Source of the DNA: [Phialemoniopsis] sp. UDSM-2020
Lineage: Eukaryota; Ascomycota; Sordariomycetes; Thyridiales; Thyridiaceae
DNA length: 64,000 nt
NCBI GenBank assembly: GCA_018873225.1
Contig: JAEILZ010000006.1
Coordinates: forward strand, 3,720,001 to 3,784,000
Direction: 5' to 3'
Shown here one piece after another: positions 42,738 to 54,898 of the stretch; position 1 is the first letter of the stretch; every line of letters begins with the position of its first letter. The translations under genes were made by a program, and so were the position numbers. The notes beneath the pieces were generated by a model. The model was given only the letters and a program-made list of their open reading frames with translations, searched no databases and was not told where the DNA came from.

Positions 42738-43305
42738 CTTGGATGGTTCTATGGGCTGGGTAGGTCAGGAGAGGAGGTTGAGGTTTCGTCGCTTCCCCGG
42801 AGTTCTCTCAACTGCCCCAGACTGGACTTATGTACGTACACTGGCTCGAGACGGGACACTTGACCCCAGATAAGGGCTTAGTGGGTATCTGGGCAGGAGG
42901 CGGACTGTGCTTGATTGCCCCCTACCCGGTCTGCTAGCAGGATAAGACCTAGACACTAGGATGTTCTTCCCCGTATCACTAGCCCACCCCCTCTTCTCGA
43001 GTAATGATAAACATCGTCTCACTGGCGGCGCTGGTCAGCTAGTGCTCCAGTGCTGGCCCCACATTTGATATCAGACTCCGGCCCATGAACTACCCCAGAG
43101 AGCGGGGACGGAATTTCAACAGGGCCAATGAATGGCTAGCAAATCGTCGAGGAGCAGTAAGCTGGCTTTCCACGATGCGAGGCATTCCGAAGACCGTCTT
43201 TGATAATCCAGGGTCGCGAGACGGTCATCCCCGCAAGATCGACATCGGATGCAAAAGAATGACCGACCTCAGTACTCCATTTGGCGATAGCAGATAGCAT
43301 CGACC

Positions 43306-43316
43306 TAACCCCTGAT
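43306..43316. promoter_or_regulatory. TAACCCCTGAT element, copy 3
   Basis: Third identical 11-mer, about 570 bp upstream of the MFS transporter start and followed by TCCGCGG. Confidence 0.35.
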
Positions 43317-43354
43317 TCCGCGGCCAGCCTGACTTCCCCCGGAGAACTGCTGAC

Positions 43355-43368
43355 ACCCGAGCTCGGGT
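43355..43368. promoter_or_regulatory. 14-bp palindrome ACCCGAGCTCGGGT
   Basis: A perfect inverted repeat in the non-coding region upstream of the MFS transporter. It could bind a dimeric regulator; this is inference from symmetry only. Confidence 0.3.
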
Positions 43369-43410
43369 CCACCACCGGATTACGTTTATGTGTTGGCTCG
43401 AATGCCGAGT

Positions 43411-43424
43411 TCCGGGGCCCCGGA
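43411..43424. promoter_or_regulatory. 14-bp palindrome TCCGGGGCCCCGGA
   Basis: A perfect inverted repeat 43 bp after the previous one. It contains inverted CCGGGG/CCCCGG halves. Confidence 0.3.
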
Positions 43425-43878
43425 GCTTATGAAAGCATCACTACTACCTATCGAGTGGAACATTGCGACTTCTCTTGGTGGCATTATCTGACGAGATTGT
43501 TCGAAGCTAAATGCAATACCCTGTTGCAGATTGACCGCGAAGTCTTGTCCCTCGAGGCTCAAGTTAGTTGGAAATCAAGCGTTGTCGGCAGGCGTCCTGG
43601 CGGACTTGAGCGAGACAGTTGCCCTCCAGTCTGGTTGCACCGAATGGGTTCGTGCCCCCACCCTTGTCCAGCGTCTTGAAAGTGCAAGTAAAAAGCTTGG
43701 AATAGTAATAATATGAGAGTAACTGATTCTTTGTCGATTGATATGACATTAAATAGAAGGAAACGAAAATAGCTATGAATACAGCCTGTATACGGTTGGC
43801 TGGTTTTCAAACTATGCATGAGTAATTACAAGCCATAATGCCAATTCAATATCCCGGATAGACTTTGTATACTGTCTA

Positions 43879-46800
43879 TCACTTCTTCTCCCCGGTCGAG
43901 CTCCCGGAATCAGAGGCACCAGCTCTAGCCCGCTTCTTGATATTCTTGGACTTGGGCACACGCCAGATATAGTAGAACACCACAGCCATGCAGATGTTGA
44001 ACACGATGTACACCCACATCAGTCCAAAACTGCGCCACGCGTCCTTGTACTCGGCGTGTATCGTCTTGAGATACGAGTTGGTGTCGGCGACGGGGCAGTA
44101 CCGGCAGTCCGACGTCGCCGCCGGATCCAGCAGGTATCCGCCCGCGTACGACTGGTAGGCGGCCGCGTACTCGCCGCAGGTGGTGGCGCCGAGCGGGTCG
44201 AAGCGCAGGTACTCGTTGTCCGCGCACACGATGTCGGTGTCGGCGACGGCGGCGGAGAGCATGCCGCCGACGAGATAGGTGAAGGGCGAGGCGCGGTACA
44301 TGAATATCCAGAAGCGCGGCAGGTCGTCGGGCGTGACGAGGACGCCGCAGAACAGGAAACAGAGGAGGAAGAGCAGGACCGAGATGTTGCCACCCTCCTG
44401 GTGGTCCTCAAAGCCGGCAACCAGCATGTGGCCGAAGGTGGAGGCGAAGACAAGGAAGCTCAGGCAGAAGAGCCAGACCATGGCGCCGCGGAGGGCGACC
44501 TCGTCGGTCGGCACGGCGTTGCGGTACATTCCTATGGGGTAGTACCAGGTTACGAAGAGCAGGACCGAGAGCAGGACAGACCAGGGGAGTTCGACGAGGA
44601 TGTTGGAGACCATAAAGGCTTTCCAGTCGTACGTCTTGGACGGGCGCTCGCGCGCTTCGTAGAGCGACCGCTGCGTGACGAAGTGCGGCATGAGGATCTG
44701 GCACAGCTGGGTAAAGATGGTCAGGATCATAAAGATACTGAACATCTGATTCTGGAGGCCCTGCATCGAGTTGGGTGTGTTGAAAAGCGAGAACCCGATG
44801 AGTAGTCCCGAGGCGCCAATCATGGCGGCCTTGGAGTAGATGTACGACGGCGTGCGCCAGATCTGTTGAAACGTCCGCAGGAGGACCTCGCGGAACTGCA
44901 GTGAGAATGGTGCAGCAAATTCCAGATACTCGTGCGCCTGCCGATCAGTGCTGTCGGCCACGAGCGAGCGCTCGTGTGCCAGCTGGGCGAGGTGTGCCTG
45001 TACTTCAGCGTACTCTGGGGACCTACGCCAGACCTGATGCCAGTCGATATCGCTATGGGAGCCCGGAGCGGCGCCGATCACATCCAACATCCACTCAGCT
45101 GGGTTTGCAGCGGGCGGACAAGCATGGCCACCATTGCGCACAAAGTAGTCAACGAGTACATGTGAGTCTTTGCCAATATCTCCAAAGTACACAGTCTGGC
45201 CGCCAGATTTGAGAAATAGGAGGCGATCAAAGCGCTGAAAAAGCATGGCCGAGGGTTGGTGGATGGTGCAGAGGATGGCCTGGCCGTGCTTCTTGAGCTT
45301 ATCCAATAGGTCGAGGATATTCCATGAGGTCTGAGAGTCGAGCCCAGAGGTAGGTTCGTCCAGGAAGAGAAGAAGGGCCGGTTTGGCCGCCAGCTCTACT
45401 CCGATTGTAAGGCGCTTCCTCTGCTCCACATTGAGGCCTTCTCCTGGCACACCAATGACAGCATCGGCATATTCGGTCATATCAAGGAGCTTGATGATCT
45501 CCTCGGCATAATCAAGCTTGTCTTGGCGAGCAATATGACCTGGCTGCCGTAGTAGTGCTGAGAATCTCAATGCCTCTCGGACGGTGGCGGTCTGCAAGTG
45601 CAAGTCTTGTTGTTGGGCATAGCCTGTCTTTCGTTGGAAAGAATCATCTCGATGCTTCCCATCGATGAGTACCTCTCCGCTGATGACGCCCACAGTAACG
45701 CGAGATGCAAGGACATCCAACAAGGTGGTTTTGCCCGCACCCGACACGCCCATGAGCGCTGTCAAAGTGCCCGGCTTAACCCATCCGTCGACGTGGTCCA
45801 GGATCCTGCGGTCCTCTTTGCCGATCTTGATGTCGTAACAAACGTCCTTCCACTGGAAGATGGAGGTCTGGGGCTCAATCATGGCCAGCTCGTCGGACTT
45901 TGCATCTGTGATGGTGACGCGTGGGGGCTTGCCTCCTTCCTCATCCGTGTGGGATTTGGATCTTTTGAAGGCCTTGCGACGGAAGACCAGAATCTCGCCT
46001 TTGGACTTCTTGGCGGTAACAGTCTCAGCTGCAATCATGTATATCCAGAGAACGACAAAGGCGTACGCGAAGAGGTAGCCCACGTTCCTCCATTTGTCTG
46101 ACGAGACGTACTCAAGCGACGAATAAATATAGGCATCGCCGCTCACCAGGGCCTCACCAGGGACCGATCCCACTGTGGCACAGACATGATTGCTGGAGCC
46201 GACGTCGTCGTAGCCCGGTCCCGACGGCACGTAGTTGACACAAGGAAAGTCGCGATTGTGAAACTCGTTCACCATCAACGACTTGAAGGCATAGTTGATC
46301 GGGTTGATGTTGGAAACCCACTTGGCCCATCCGAGCATGTAGCGCGTGGGCAGAGCGAAGCCCGAGTACATGGTGAGGACGAGGATCATCACTGCGGCGG
46401 GGGCCATGGCCTGCGTGACGGTGCGGCTGATGGATGCGGCGGAGCGGAACACCATGGACATGGCCAGGGTCTCGACAAAGTTGACAAAGAGGAAGAAGAA
46501 GAAAGCGCCGGCCTCGCGCCTCAGATTTGTCATGAAGTAGAGCACAGTATTGAAAAAGATGGTGTTGGCGATCTTGTAGGGCATGTCCATGAGCATAGAC
46601 GCCCAGGCTTCGGCTGAGGGGTGGTACAGGGCGTATCGAGAATGCTTTTCGACGATGGGCCGTTGAGCGTAGAGAGTGAGCATCTCCAGGCCGCATCCGA
46701 GAGCATTCATAACGCACGAGAAGAACAATAACGAGCCGCGTGGGAAGAAGCTACTAGTGTCAGCCTTCAGGTTGAAGAATAGACTTCCCACAATCACAGC

Positions 46801-48354
46801 AACAATGGCATTGCCAATAAGTGAAGATAGAGTGACGTTGGGATCGGCCTTCAACCGAATCCAGCCACGCCACAAGCAGAGGTTGATTTGCTGTACGTAA
46901 GAGAGAGTGTAAGGCGACTTCCATCGTTGAGCTTTAGCTTGCTGTGCTCTTCGAGATTGCTTGAACTGTTCCAGCTGCTCGCCCTGCAACGGAAACTTGG
47001 CGTTGTAGGCTTCAATGGCCTCCAATAGCTGGGCTCTTTGATGAGAGGTCTTCCACCGGGCTGCAAACTCATCAGGTGTCCGTGGCACGCGGTCTTCGTA
47101 TCCCAGGCGCATAGTGCGCTCCAACGGGCTGGTCATCGAGGTGAGAAAGTCGGCGTCGGTCTGTCGATCGGGGCAAGTAAACCCCATATCAAGGAAATAT
47201 TCTTTGGCTTCGTCCGTCCGGCCAAAGAATATTTGTCGACCCTCGTACAGGAGAAGGACCTTGTCAAAGTAGTCGTAGGCAGACTGAGGCGCCTGATAAA
47301 TTGCAACACAGGCTGTAGCGCCGTTGATGTCTGTCTGCATACGGAGCGTTTTGCAAAATTCAATTGCGTTGGCGCTGTCGAGTCCACGGGTGGAATTGTC
47401 CCAGCACTGCAGGGGAGCCTGGCTCAAGCAGGCCTCTGCAATGGAGACTCGCTTGCGTTCGCCTCCTGATACGCCGCGGATGAAGTCATTTCCGACGATT
47501 GTATTCTTGGTGTGGCTGATGCCGAAGCTGGCCATGATGACATCTCGCATGTGCTCTGCATACTGAGCCTTTGTTGCGCCGCCTGGAATGTGACGCGGCG
47601 CTCTGGCGTGGGCAGCAAAGAGGAGCGTGTCTCCAACCGTGAGCTTGGGGAAGTGGACATCGACCTCGGCGGTGTAGATGGCTTCACCCCTGAAATGCTT
47701 GGTCATGTCCCTCGCGCTGATGCCTGTAAGTATGGGTTATTAGTAGGAGCTTATGACACAACTTTGGCTAGACTAGGTACCTTGATAGTTGAGATTAGAC
47801 CCCTCATCAACATGAAACCCGTGCGTATCCCTAGACACAGTCTTTAAGAACGTCGAGCATCCCGACCCCGGCGGCCCGAGGACAACGAGCATCTCTCCAG
47901 CCTCAACCAACCCATCGAGCCCCTGGAGGATCTCGATCTTGCGTTGCCCCCGCCCGACAAGGCTCCTCACCAGACCGGCACCCTCCAACCAGATGTTGCC
48001 CACGCTCTTTTGGTAGTCGGTGTCAAAGCCGAAGCCGTGAACATTGAGATCGCTGAAGCACACGCCCAAGCTGCGGAGAGGGTGCGCCTGCTCGTCCTCG
48101 GAGTGCATCTGCAGCATAGCCTTGCACCAGGCGCGGGCGTTGAAGTTGTCCCCGTTGGGGTCGAGCTTGGAGCCCGGCTCGGCGTGAAAGGGGTTCTGGC
48201 CGGCGGTTGAATGGGTACTGTTGTTGGTAAAAGTCTTGGCGAGATGCTGTATGGTTGCGCTGCGTTCTTCGATGGAGGTGGCGACTTCATCTCCTGGCTC
48301 GGTGCTGTCGGTAGCCATGCCTGAGCCGGTGCCATGATCGCTGAGGAGACTCAT
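43879..48354 (-). CDS. PDR-type ABC transporter (ABCG, Cdr1/Pdr5-like)
   Basis: Exons are 47781-48354 and 43879-47723, giving 1472 aa, full size for the family with order NBD-TMD-NBD-TMD. NBD1 has the PDR-typical degenerate Walker [11 protein letters not shown] (Cys for Lys), signature [10 protein letters not shown] and degenerate Walker B LQCWDN. NBD2 has a normal Walker [11 protein letters not shown], the degenerate signature [14 protein letters not shown] and Walker [14 protein letters not shown]. Membrane blocks follow each NBD (for example [20 protein letters not shown]). The Cys-bearing loop after [20 protein letters not shown] lies in TMD1. It is an ATP-driven plasma-membrane exporter of xenobiotics or sterol-like compounds. 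It could serve either neighbouring gene group, but the sequence does not show which. Confidence 0.96.
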
Positions 48355-48850
48355 GGTGGTCGAGATGTACCTACTTGACCGGACTGTACAAGACAAGCAT
48401 AGACAAAGATAGGAGTCAATCAGAAGTCTGCTCGACTTGATGAAGAAAAGAAGACAGGAAGATACAATACAAAAAATAAGACGATCAAGTAATAATAAGT
48501 ACAATGGGATTTACTTTCAAGGGAGGACCCGATGTCAGCAACGGGATGCCGATGCCTGCTAGCTGCGGCGGAGCTGATGATGATTGTGAAAGTAATCGGC
48601 ACATGTCGCTACACGTAAAGCGGTTGCGGAATCCGACGTTGTGAATGTTCATCCGAATGCTCCTCACGGTCGGAGTTGTGGACAGTAGCTCCGCCTACCC
48701 GGCTCAACTTGACAGGCACCAACTCCGCAGCACACTGCAACCAACCACCCTCACTTCCATTTGTTCAATCCTACAAAGATCAGGGAGTATCTTGCTCGAA
48801 TCACTACCTCAATACAGAAACAGACAAACAATAACATAGACCACACTGGT
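48355..48850. other. promoter region of the ABC transporter gene, 496 bp
   Basis: It includes CGGAATCCG at 48627-48635, an inverted CGG pair with 3-bp spacing that could be a zinc-cluster site. AT-rich stretches lie near 48465-48500. No gene was seen. Confidence 0.45.
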
Positions 48851-50016
48851 CTACTTCATCCAGTTCCACAACATCGATCCGCCGACGAAAGCCACAGCCG
48901 TCACCAAACTCCACTCGCTCCTCCCGGCGGCGGACTTCTTGGCCGGCTCAACGGTCCCCGCAGCAGCGTGCTCCGCGCGCGGGCAAACCATCTTGAACCG
49001 GTTGTACATGCCCATGCCGAAGATCTCGGATATGTGTGAGATGTCAGCGATCTGCCACCCGACCATCATGACCCAAGCCGTGCTAGAGATTTCTTGGTAG
49101 TCCGCGATGTCGCCCTTCTTGCGGAGCGGGCTGCCGTGCGTGAAGACGTCGCCGACACCATTGGGCCACCCTTGTATCTTCTCCCAGCTGATGTCCACTG
49201 CAAGACGGAGCTTCTTGTCAGTATATCGGTCTTTCAACGCAAACACGCAAGGGTTGGAGGGTTTCCAGATGTCCACAACAACTTACTAGACTTGCAGAAA
49301 TTGTCAGCCAACACGCTTACATCCTTGCAAGGGCCGTCCTTGTCAAATTTGGGGCACCGGCACTTCTGCCACGACTCCGTCGTGTGCGATTCGTCCGTGA
49401 CACTCTTCTCCATCTCGGCGATGCACTCGGCCGGGATGGCGCTCAGGCACGATCCATTATCGGACCGGAACTTGTCGTCATACGACAGCGCGATGTTCCA
49501 GTAGTTGACGCACACCCTCCACGACGCGTCGATGACTTTCTTAGTAGAGTTGCTCGCCACGCGCGGCAGCTCCGGCGGCAGGTGCAGGCGCACGCGCGTG
49601 CCGGTAAAGTAGATGTCCTCCTTGCCCTGGTGATGTTGCGTGAGCATGGTGTCGGTCGAGTTGGCGATGGACACGTCTGCCGCGACCTCGATGCTGAGCT
49701 TCCAGCCGTCGATGTCGGCGGGCGTCTGGTCCTTGGGCACCTCGTCCGGGAGGGTGCCGTCGGTCGGGTACGGCGCCGAGATATTCTTGCCCGGCAGGGG
49801 GTACTCGTTGGAGGCGTTGGTGTGGGCGTCGACAAAGGCGGAATACTTGGTGAGCGGGATAGACTTGGGGCCATCGTAGTCGTGGGCGTTGTAGTTGTAG
49901 ACGCCATTGTGGAAGAAGTCGGTGGAGTCCCAGCCCGGGCGCGGGTCCTTAGCAAGGGCGAGGGTGAGGAGGCCCGCCAGGTGCAAGGCTGATAGCATGC
50001 GTTTTGATGAAGGCAT
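48851..50016 (-). CDS. secreted, possibly GPI-anchored protein of unknown function
   Basis: Exons are 49287-50016 and 48851-49197, giving 358 aa. ATG 50016 opens a signal peptide (MPSSKRMLSALHLAGLLTLALA). The mature part has about a dozen cysteines (for example WRVCVNYWNIALS, ECIAEMEKS, WQKCRCPKFDKDGPC) and several N-glycosylation sites. The C-terminus has AAGRSEWSLVTAVAFVGGS followed by a short end, consistent with a GPI-attachment or membrane-anchor signal. I do not recognise the family. A cell-surface location is inferred. Confidence 0.75.
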
Positions 50017-50790
50017 GGCGTATTTCAATATGCTCCGTTAAAGCTAGATTTTGGTGAAGTAATACACAGGTATGAACACTCTGGGGGCATGGCTCGAGAG
50101 CCCATCCTTATGTATCGGCAGCTTGGCGGGCCAACCGTGCTGCATCATCGATGGCTTGGCTTTCGCAGAACGTGTTGATAGTTGCCATGGTGCAATGCCA
50201 AGCTGTGACGGCAGATGATCAATTGCTTCAACTGGAAGTGCTCCCTTGAATAAGGTATGGGTGCCTAGACTTGTTGTCGAACAAGCACACCAGTAGCCGA
50301 CGGAGGCTCCGGACTGTCGGGAGATCGACCTGTCATTCGGCACGAGACAGCGCGGCGGCTGCACTGCCTTGACGACTGCTATTGCCAAGCATTCACTAAA
50401 TCCCTACGTCATAAAGTTGAGGGTAAATGGAGCCATGTCACGCTGCTTGGTTTATTTCTGTCCGTTGCACTGCGTTCTGTGTTGTTGGTTCCGTTTGTAA
50501 GTCGTATGCTCGTTTTATTGGTCAATCAGGCCGGTTGGCTTGGTCCGCTCTTCAGGCCAAATGTGGCACAGGCTGACAAAAACGTTCATGTCGAGACATA
50601 AAAAGGGAGCCCCGCTCCCCCTTCAGGGGGGGGGAGGGGGGCCTTATATGTCTTTTTTCGGTGGTATTTTTGTCTTGACAGTTCATCATTTCAGTACACA
50701 GACGTCCATGTCTCTAACTCTAGCTAGGTCGCCTTGTCGTCTGATCTCTTTCCTTTTTGACCTCAACCACCACTCTAATGTGCCAATCAT
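50017..50790. other. intergenic region with G-rich hairpin tract, 774 bp
   Basis: Promoter side of the secreted-protein gene and 3' side of the tRNA synthetase gene. It contains the GC hairpin and G-run at 50605-50641. No gene is recognised. Confidence 0.5.
50605..50641 (+). repeat. GC-rich hairpin followed by poly-G tract
   Basis: GGGAGC-CCC-GCTCCC (50605-50619) is a perfect six-base stem. It is followed by CCCC..TTCA and a run of nine G, an A and six more G. It could form alternative hairpins or a G-quadruplex. It lies about 150 bp after the tRNA synthetase stop codon in genomic coordinates (before it on the plus strand). Confidence 0.6.
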
Positions 50791-52394
50791 CTACGCCTTG
50801 TCTAGCCGCACAGCCGCACTGCTCTGCACAAAGTTCAAGTCGACCTTGTGACCCAGCAGCTCACGGATGTTGGAGATGCCGTACTTGATCATGGTGGGGC
50901 GCTCCAGCGACAGACCCCAGCCGTACACCCTCATGTCGGGACTGTAGCGTGTTTGTTAGCAAGTTGTGACTGAGGGTAAGAAAGTAAAAATGACAGAACT
51001 TACGGGAAACCCATCGACTCCAACATTTCCGGTCGGAACATGCCACTGTTGCCAATCTCGACGAGCTTGTTCAGGCCCTTGTGGAAGGCGAAGATCTCCA
51101 TACTGGGCTCGGTGTAGGGGTTGTAGGCGGGCTTGAACTTGAGGTCGGTGAGACCCATCTTGCCAAAGAAGATCTCCATGAACTCCATGAGGCCGCCGAG
51201 GGTCAGGTTGTAGTCGGCAATGACACCCTCAACCTGGTGGAACTCTGCCAAGTGGGTAGCGTCGACGCTCTCGTTGCGGAAGACTCTGTCGATGGAGAAG
51301 TAGCGCGCCGGGGGCGGGCGGCCGTCGGGACCCTTCTTGTGGGCGAGCTTGTAGAGCATGGCGGCACTGACGGCGGTGGTATGCGTCCGCAGCACAAGCT
51401 TCAGCGTCTCGTCGCCGGACCAGGGGTATCGGTAGCCTATTGAGCCGTATTTGCCGTCCTGGTGTACCGCCTTGACGTTCTCCCAGTATTGCTTGTAGTC
51501 CTTCTTGTCATTCTCGTCCTCGGCGCGGGGAGGGTCGGCCAGCTTGGGGTCGGAGATGTAGAAGGTATCTTGCAGATCGCGGGCGGGATGTTGTTGGGGC
51601 ACGAAGAGGGTATCGAAGTTCCAGAAGCCGGACTCGACGCACTTGTCAGTGGGCATCTCCTCGAAGCCCATCTCGAAGAAGATCTGCCTCAGCTCGGCGC
51701 GGACCTTGTTGAGGGGGTGCAGGGCGCCAGGACGCTGGTCGGCTCCTAGTGCCTTGAAGTTGTAGGGTTTGAAGGTGGCGGTCTTCCATGCGCCGCTGGT
51801 GATCATGTCGTATGTCAGGTCGGTCGCCTCCTCGGGGATCTCGAGCGCGAACTTGGCGCCCTTTTCCATCTTGAAAGTGAAGATCTTCTGCATGCGCACC
51901 AGCTTGCGCTTCCTCAGCTCGGTGAGAACCTTCGCGTCGGGGAAGGTACGCGTCTTTTGGATGGTCTGCATCTGCTCCTGCGTGGTGTCGGTGATCGAGT
52001 CGGCCGTCGCCTGGAACTTGCCGTCCTTGGTCTTTGCGATCCACTTCGCCTTGAAGGCCTTGCCTTGGCCAATCTTGACGACGTTCTTGTCGCCAATGGC
52101 CTTTTCGAGCTCCTGCACCGAAAGACCCTCGACGGCCTGCCTTAATGCCTCGAATACGCGGGCTTCGTGGCTACCATTGGCGGCAATCTGCTCGCCCTCG
52201 GGTTCTAGTACTGCCTCGTCTCGCTCTAGTTGCTCGTACTTGACCATCTCGCGCGAGGCGAGCCTATCAAGGGCGGCCTTGAGCTCGGTGAAGCTGGCGG
52301 CGGGGAAGGCTGGGGCGGAGAGGAGGGGTGAGGACTTGTCGAGGGCTTGGAGGACCTGGGAGGCCAGGTCCCCTGAGGGCGCTGCTGAAGGCAT
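50791..52394 (-). CDS. FRS2: cytosolic phenylalanyl-tRNA synthetase alpha subunit
   Basis: Exons are 51004-52394 and 50791-50941, giving 513 aa, close to the yeast subunit. The N-terminal winged-helix part binds tRNA. The class II catalytic core follows: [20 protein letters not shown] (motif 1 region), [39 protein letters not shown] and [20 protein letters not shown] (motif 2). [20 protein letters not shown] comes next, and the last exon has [17 protein letters not shown] (motif 3). It forms an alpha2beta2 complex and charges tRNA-Phe. It is a housekeeping gene with no functional link to its neighbours and a useful anchor for synteny. Confidence 0.97.
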
Positions 52395-53368
52395 GTTGGC
52401 GATGTGATTGATTCCACGGGCACCGTCTTCGCCTGGAAGATGGAGCGTGGTGATCGTTGGAGGTTTGTATATTCGGCTGTCGGTGACTCGTCGCTGGAAT
52501 GGCCTTTTGACTCATCAGCCTTGCGAGAAAAGTGTCACTACGCCCAAAATTCCAGGGGTCCGTGCGTCAAACAGTGCCCCTCCATGAATTAATTCTGGCA
52601 ACTGAGCGTTATCGCTGCCAAAACTTTGGGTGGAGCTTGGATAACGAATTTGGTCAGATTGACAGCTGGATTTTTGGTTTCTCCACAATTCCGATGTCCA
52701 TTACTTGAATCACGCACAGACCACATGCCGTGCTTAAATCAATCGATGTCAACACAACAGGCCGTCATTTTGTAGCGGTGTTTGCTGGGCTCGGCGTTCA
52801 GTCCAAAAGAATCATTGATGTGCTCAATCGCCGTCCATCAAGCAGTCCATGAGACCGAGAATCGATACAATCTTACTTGAGAACTTTGCATTGCAATGTA
52901 CGAAAGGTCTCTCCCACCAGTGACACCACGAATGGGTAGCAGGATCGTCAAGCTCCTTATCGGCCTTCGGAAGCAGACTGAAGCAGTGACGAAGAGCGAG
53001 CGTCTCGCATTGACGACTCCACGTGATCTCACAAGACTTGAATATGGTGCCTCCCTTTCTTTTCCTACCGTAGCCGACTTTTGCAGGTGAAAGCTGGTGT
53101 GGTTTTAGAGTAGATCACGCAATTGAACATGGCATGTTGGTTCAGACTTCGACACCCCTAAAAATGTCCCTGTCGGCGGTGCTGTTTTGGGCTTAGCGCC
53201 ACGCGATATTGGATGGTCCCCCCTCGTGTAAGTCGGTCGGCATCTTAGTCTCCGATGCGTCTGGCTGTCGGTACAATATTTGCATAAGCGCATCATCGCC
53301 TGTGATTGCACATACAGGACAGTCATTACGTCCTGATCTTTGAGACCAGAGTATTGCAAGTTATCAAC
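52395..53368. other. intergenic region between divergent genes, 974 bp
   Basis: Promoters of the tRNA synthetase and the FAD monooxygenase. I see no gene, RNA or notable repeat. Confidence 0.5.
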
Positions 53369-54758
53369 ATGATTGCTAAAGACCCCTCGTCCCCGCCCCA
53401 AGGCGACCTCTTCAACGTGCTCATCATCGGCGCCGGCATTGGGGGCCTGCTCGCCAGCATCGGCCTGCGCCTCGACGGCCACAACGTCACCATCCTCGAG
53501 CAGGCCACCGAGTTCGCAGAGGTCGGCGCGGGGATGCGCATCCCGCCCAACAGCTTCAAGATCCTGCGCCGCTGGGGCGTCGACCTGACCTACATGAAGA
53601 AGACCTACTCCAACGGCAACCGTTTCCTGCGCTACGACACGGGCGAGGTCCTCGCCGACATGTCGCACGGTGTGCCCGAGTTTGACTACGGCGGGAGCTA
53701 CCTCATGATCCACCGTGCCGACTACCACGCTGTTCTCCTGGCAAAAGCACTCGAGCTCGGGGTTGTGATCCGGGGCGATGCCCGTGTGGATGACTATGAC
53801 TTTGATGCTCCGGCGGCGATCCTCAGCAGCGGAGAAAGGGTGGTCGCCGATATGCTGGTCGTTGCGGATGGTAAGCACACAAAAGTAGCCACATAAAAAC
53901 GAAGCTTCTAGCTAATGCCCTGATCCAGGTGTTCAAAGTAAAGCCCGCGAGCTCTTCCAAGGACATCCCCTCCCTGCGACAGACACCGGTGACATAAGCT
54001 ACCGTATCCTAGTGCCGGGGCAAGACATGCTTGCCGATCCGGAGCTGCGCGAGCTCATGTCACAACCGTGGGTCAGCTCGTGGTGCGGTCCCGGTGCTCA
54101 CGTCATTGGTTACCCTATCCGCGGCGGCGAGATCTATAACGTCGTCTGCTGCGCTTCCGAGGCCACGATGCAAGATCAGAAGTTTCTGGAGAAGGAGACA
54201 AAGTTGATCATCCCCAGCAACGAAGAGTTGGTCAGGCGTTTTACCGGCTGGGAGCCTAGAGTCAGGAAGATTGTGAACATGGCAGGAAAGGTGAGCCACG
54301 GTCTTGATGAACGTGCTTTGTGAACTTGACACTAACAGGGTATCTGATAGGACTTCTTGAAGTGGCGCCTGTTCGATCTTGAGATGGTTGACAACTGGGC
54401 ACACCCTTCTGGCAAGGCCATCTTGCTGGGCGACGCTGTTCACCCAATGCTACCCTACATGGCGTCAGGGGCAGCGATGGCTTGCGAAGACGCCGCTGTA
54501 CTCAGAAGCGTCTTGAAATCTGCTACGAAGAATTCCCTGGCTAGCGCACTACAGAGCTACCAAAAGCAGCGACAGCCCAGGGCGTCACGGGTACAACAAT
54601 CCGGCCGCAGACTTCAAGACGCCTATCATCTCCCAGACGGTGAGCAACAGATGGAGAGAGACTATTGGATAAAGCAAGATGATGAGAGGAATCCCATATT
54701 CTGGGGACACAAGGATAGGAGAGAATGGCTGTTTGGAGCCGATGTTGAGATATCATGA
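53369..54758 (+). CDS. FAD-dependent aromatic/hydroxylase-type monooxygenase (salicylate hydroxylase-like)
   Basis: Exons are 53369-53870, 53929-54290 and 54351-54758, giving 423 aa. ATG 53369 is the first in frame. FAD motif GAGIGG is at residues 21-26 (NVLIIGAGIGGLLASIGLRL), followed by EVGAGMRIPPNSFKILRRWG. The DG segment is in ADMLVVADG, and the GD motif is extended as AILLGDAVHPMLPYMASGAA with CEDAAVL. This is the group A flavin monooxygenase pattern, which uses NAD(P)H and O2 to hydroxylate or oxidatively decarboxylate aromatic or cyclic substrates. It ends before a convergent Baeyer-Villiger-type gene and is probably part of the same oxidative group. Confidence 0.92.
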
Positions 54759-54898
54759 TTCATACATAGAAACGAGAAAGATTTTACGTATCCCATTCCT
54801 CTCTACATTTTGGTAGCTACATTCCAAACGAAGACATTCGATCAAACTCTTATACTGGGGTCAAACATGTGAGATATTGTGCTCTTACAACTCTAAGC

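Larger units (their letters stand above)
42738..43878. other. long intergenic region with perfect GC palindromes, 1.14 kb
   Basis: It lies between the start of the MFS transporter and the end of the ABC transporter gene. It contains the 14-bp palindromes ACCCGAGCTCGGGT (43355-43368) and TCCGGGGCCCCGGA (43411-43424). CCCCGGAG segments lie near 42797 and 43337, and the shared 11-mer is at 43306. No coding sequence is recognised. Confidence 0.5.

Noticed and set aside
43281..43679. Plus-strand frame of 132 codons in the 42.7-43.9 kb gap
   Set aside because: No ATG at the frame start, no recognisable domain, and it runs through the GC palindromes.
44056..44805. Plus-strand frame of 249 codons opposite the ABC transporter
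   Set aside because: It is antisense to the conserved second membrane domain of the transporter. Its Arg/Gly/Glu-rich composition is typical of a shadow frame in GC-rich coding DNA.
49384..49992. Plus-strand frame of 202 codons opposite the secreted protein
   Set aside because: Antisense shadow of a two-exon gene with signal peptide and correct splice signals. No domain.
51769..52407. Plus-strand frame of 212 codons opposite the tRNA synthetase
   Set aside because: Antisense to an unmistakable housekeeping gene.
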